Source: a virus. Taken from it: 29,216 nt of DNA. Of this stretch, positions 28,779-29,216 are shown piece after piece. A program made the translations under genes and the position numbers. The notes under the pieces were generated by a model that was not told the origin of the DNA, did not search any database, and saw only the letters and a program-made list of their open reading frames with translations. The stretch is taken from positions 1 to 29,216 of IMG/VR virus record IMGVR_UViG_3300036770_002311; one strand, 5' to 3'. The stretch's first letter is position 1. Each line of letters begins with the position of its first letter.

Positions 28779-29216
28779 TTATCCTTTCAAAAATTCTTCT
28801 ATGTCTAGGTCGTAATAGATGCTGTCGATTCGATGTACACCGATTAGATACAGTACATAACTAGCTACACTGCTACCACGTCCTACACCCCAAACCACTT
28901 GATGTTGTCGCATGGTATCTACTAGATATTTAAGGTAATTTAATAAAGGAAATAAATTCCTCTCCTGAAACATCAACAATTCATGCCCGCATCTTTGTAG
29001 CTCGGTTTCTGTTTTGCATTGTTCTAATACCCATCGTGCAATATCAAAATCTTGATAGTCTTGGGGCATGAACCACTGGGATTGCTGTCGACTATCAAAA
29101 TCTTCTAACGATTGATTTAGAGCAGTATACGCAGTTAACTGAGGAAGATCCAAGTGCAACTTTGCTATACTAGCATTGTACTGTACAGGATCAACAACAG
29201 GAATATTTTCTAGTTG
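28779..29216 (-). CDS. Partial DNA polymerase III alpha-like (family C) fragment
   Basis: The frame is open from the right edge of the window to a TAA at 28779-28781, 145 codons, so the start lies outside. The segment from FPLLNYLKYLVDTMRQHQ through WGVGRGSSVASYVLYLIGVHRID resembles the palm-entry motif of bacterial DnaE/PolC (G-R-G-S-A...S-L-V-A-Y-x-L-G-I-T...-D-P), including the YDL..E-E-F-L continuation. The protein then ends at FLKG, before the P-D-x-D catalytic aspartates found next in DnaE. So this C-terminus lacks an intact polymerase centre and may come from a repurposed PHP-type or regulatory protein. It precedes the 121 aa gene by 2 nt. Confidence 0.7.
   Translation of the reverse strand, partial: QLENIPVVDPVQYNASIAKLHLDLPQLTAYTALNQSLEDFDSRQQSQWFMPQDYQDFDIARWVLEQCKTETELQRCGHELLMFQERNLFPLLNYLKYLVDTMRQHQVVWGVGRGSSVASYVLYLIGVHRIDSIYYDLDIEEFLKG

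Overview
The window looks like part of a large T4-like (myovirus-type) phage genome of about 40% GC, probably from an aquatic proteobacterial phage. Reasons: a T4-gp43-type family B DNA polymerase, a gp45-like sliding clamp, a gp44-like clamp loader, a PhoH ATPase, a GroES-like protein, a holin/endolysin/spanin cassette, and near-exact copies of the T4 late promoter box TATAAATA. No tRNA, rRNA, IS element or CRISPR array was found. Almost every gene is on the minus strand and tightly packed, often with ATGA or TAATG overlaps. Only phoH is on the plus strand. The host is not identified; a proline/alanine-rich lipoprotein beside the lysis genes has a beta/gammaproteobacterial flavour (inference).

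Layout, in order of position. 1-3805: the start of a probable virion gene running off the left edge, the sliding clamp, the DNA polymerase and a DsbA-like small DNA-binding protein, behind sigma70-like promoters. 3877-3962: a GC-rich, strongly folded non-coding element. 3969-7315: small unknowns, a nucleotidyltransferase and a glycosyltransferase, plus two small genes (53 aa cysteine-rich, 43 aa membrane) described here from direct translation. 7350-17033: a long late operon of multidomain proteins (ADP-ribosyltransferase-like, GH19 muralytic, NUDIX-ADP-ribosyltransferase fusion, amidoligase, GNAT, unknowns, NMN adenylyltransferase-like). 17054-17078: a strong terminator. 17083-21755: DnaJ, a ClpA-like unfoldase, an unknown and a second glycosyltransferase behind an excellent sigma70 promoter. 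21827-25303: late operon with two virion-like unknowns, i-spanin, o-spanin, GH19 endolysin, holin and a lipoprotein. 25478-26245: phoH. 26242-29216: small unknowns, clamp loader, GroES-like protein, and a family C polymerase-like fragment running off the right edge.

The main observation is that about eleven consecutive or near-consecutive late genes between 4586 and 17033 share a short N-terminus of the form M-[R/K]-x-x-[D/E/H]-[F/L]-[V/I/L/F]-x-[E/D], for example MRARHFIAEQ, MKIKDFVVEA, MRATEFLIER, MRLHELVVEQ. This closely resembles the capsid-targeting peptide of the T4 internal proteins (MKTYQEFIAEA), which the prohead protease gp21 cuts at (L/I)-x-E. The genes carry unrelated enzymatic domains after that peptide, several connected with NAD/ADP-ribose chemistry. 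The best reading is an island of prohead-core or packaged 'cargo' proteins, some of which may be delivered into the host with the DNA. This is inference from sequence; localisation and cleavage are untested.
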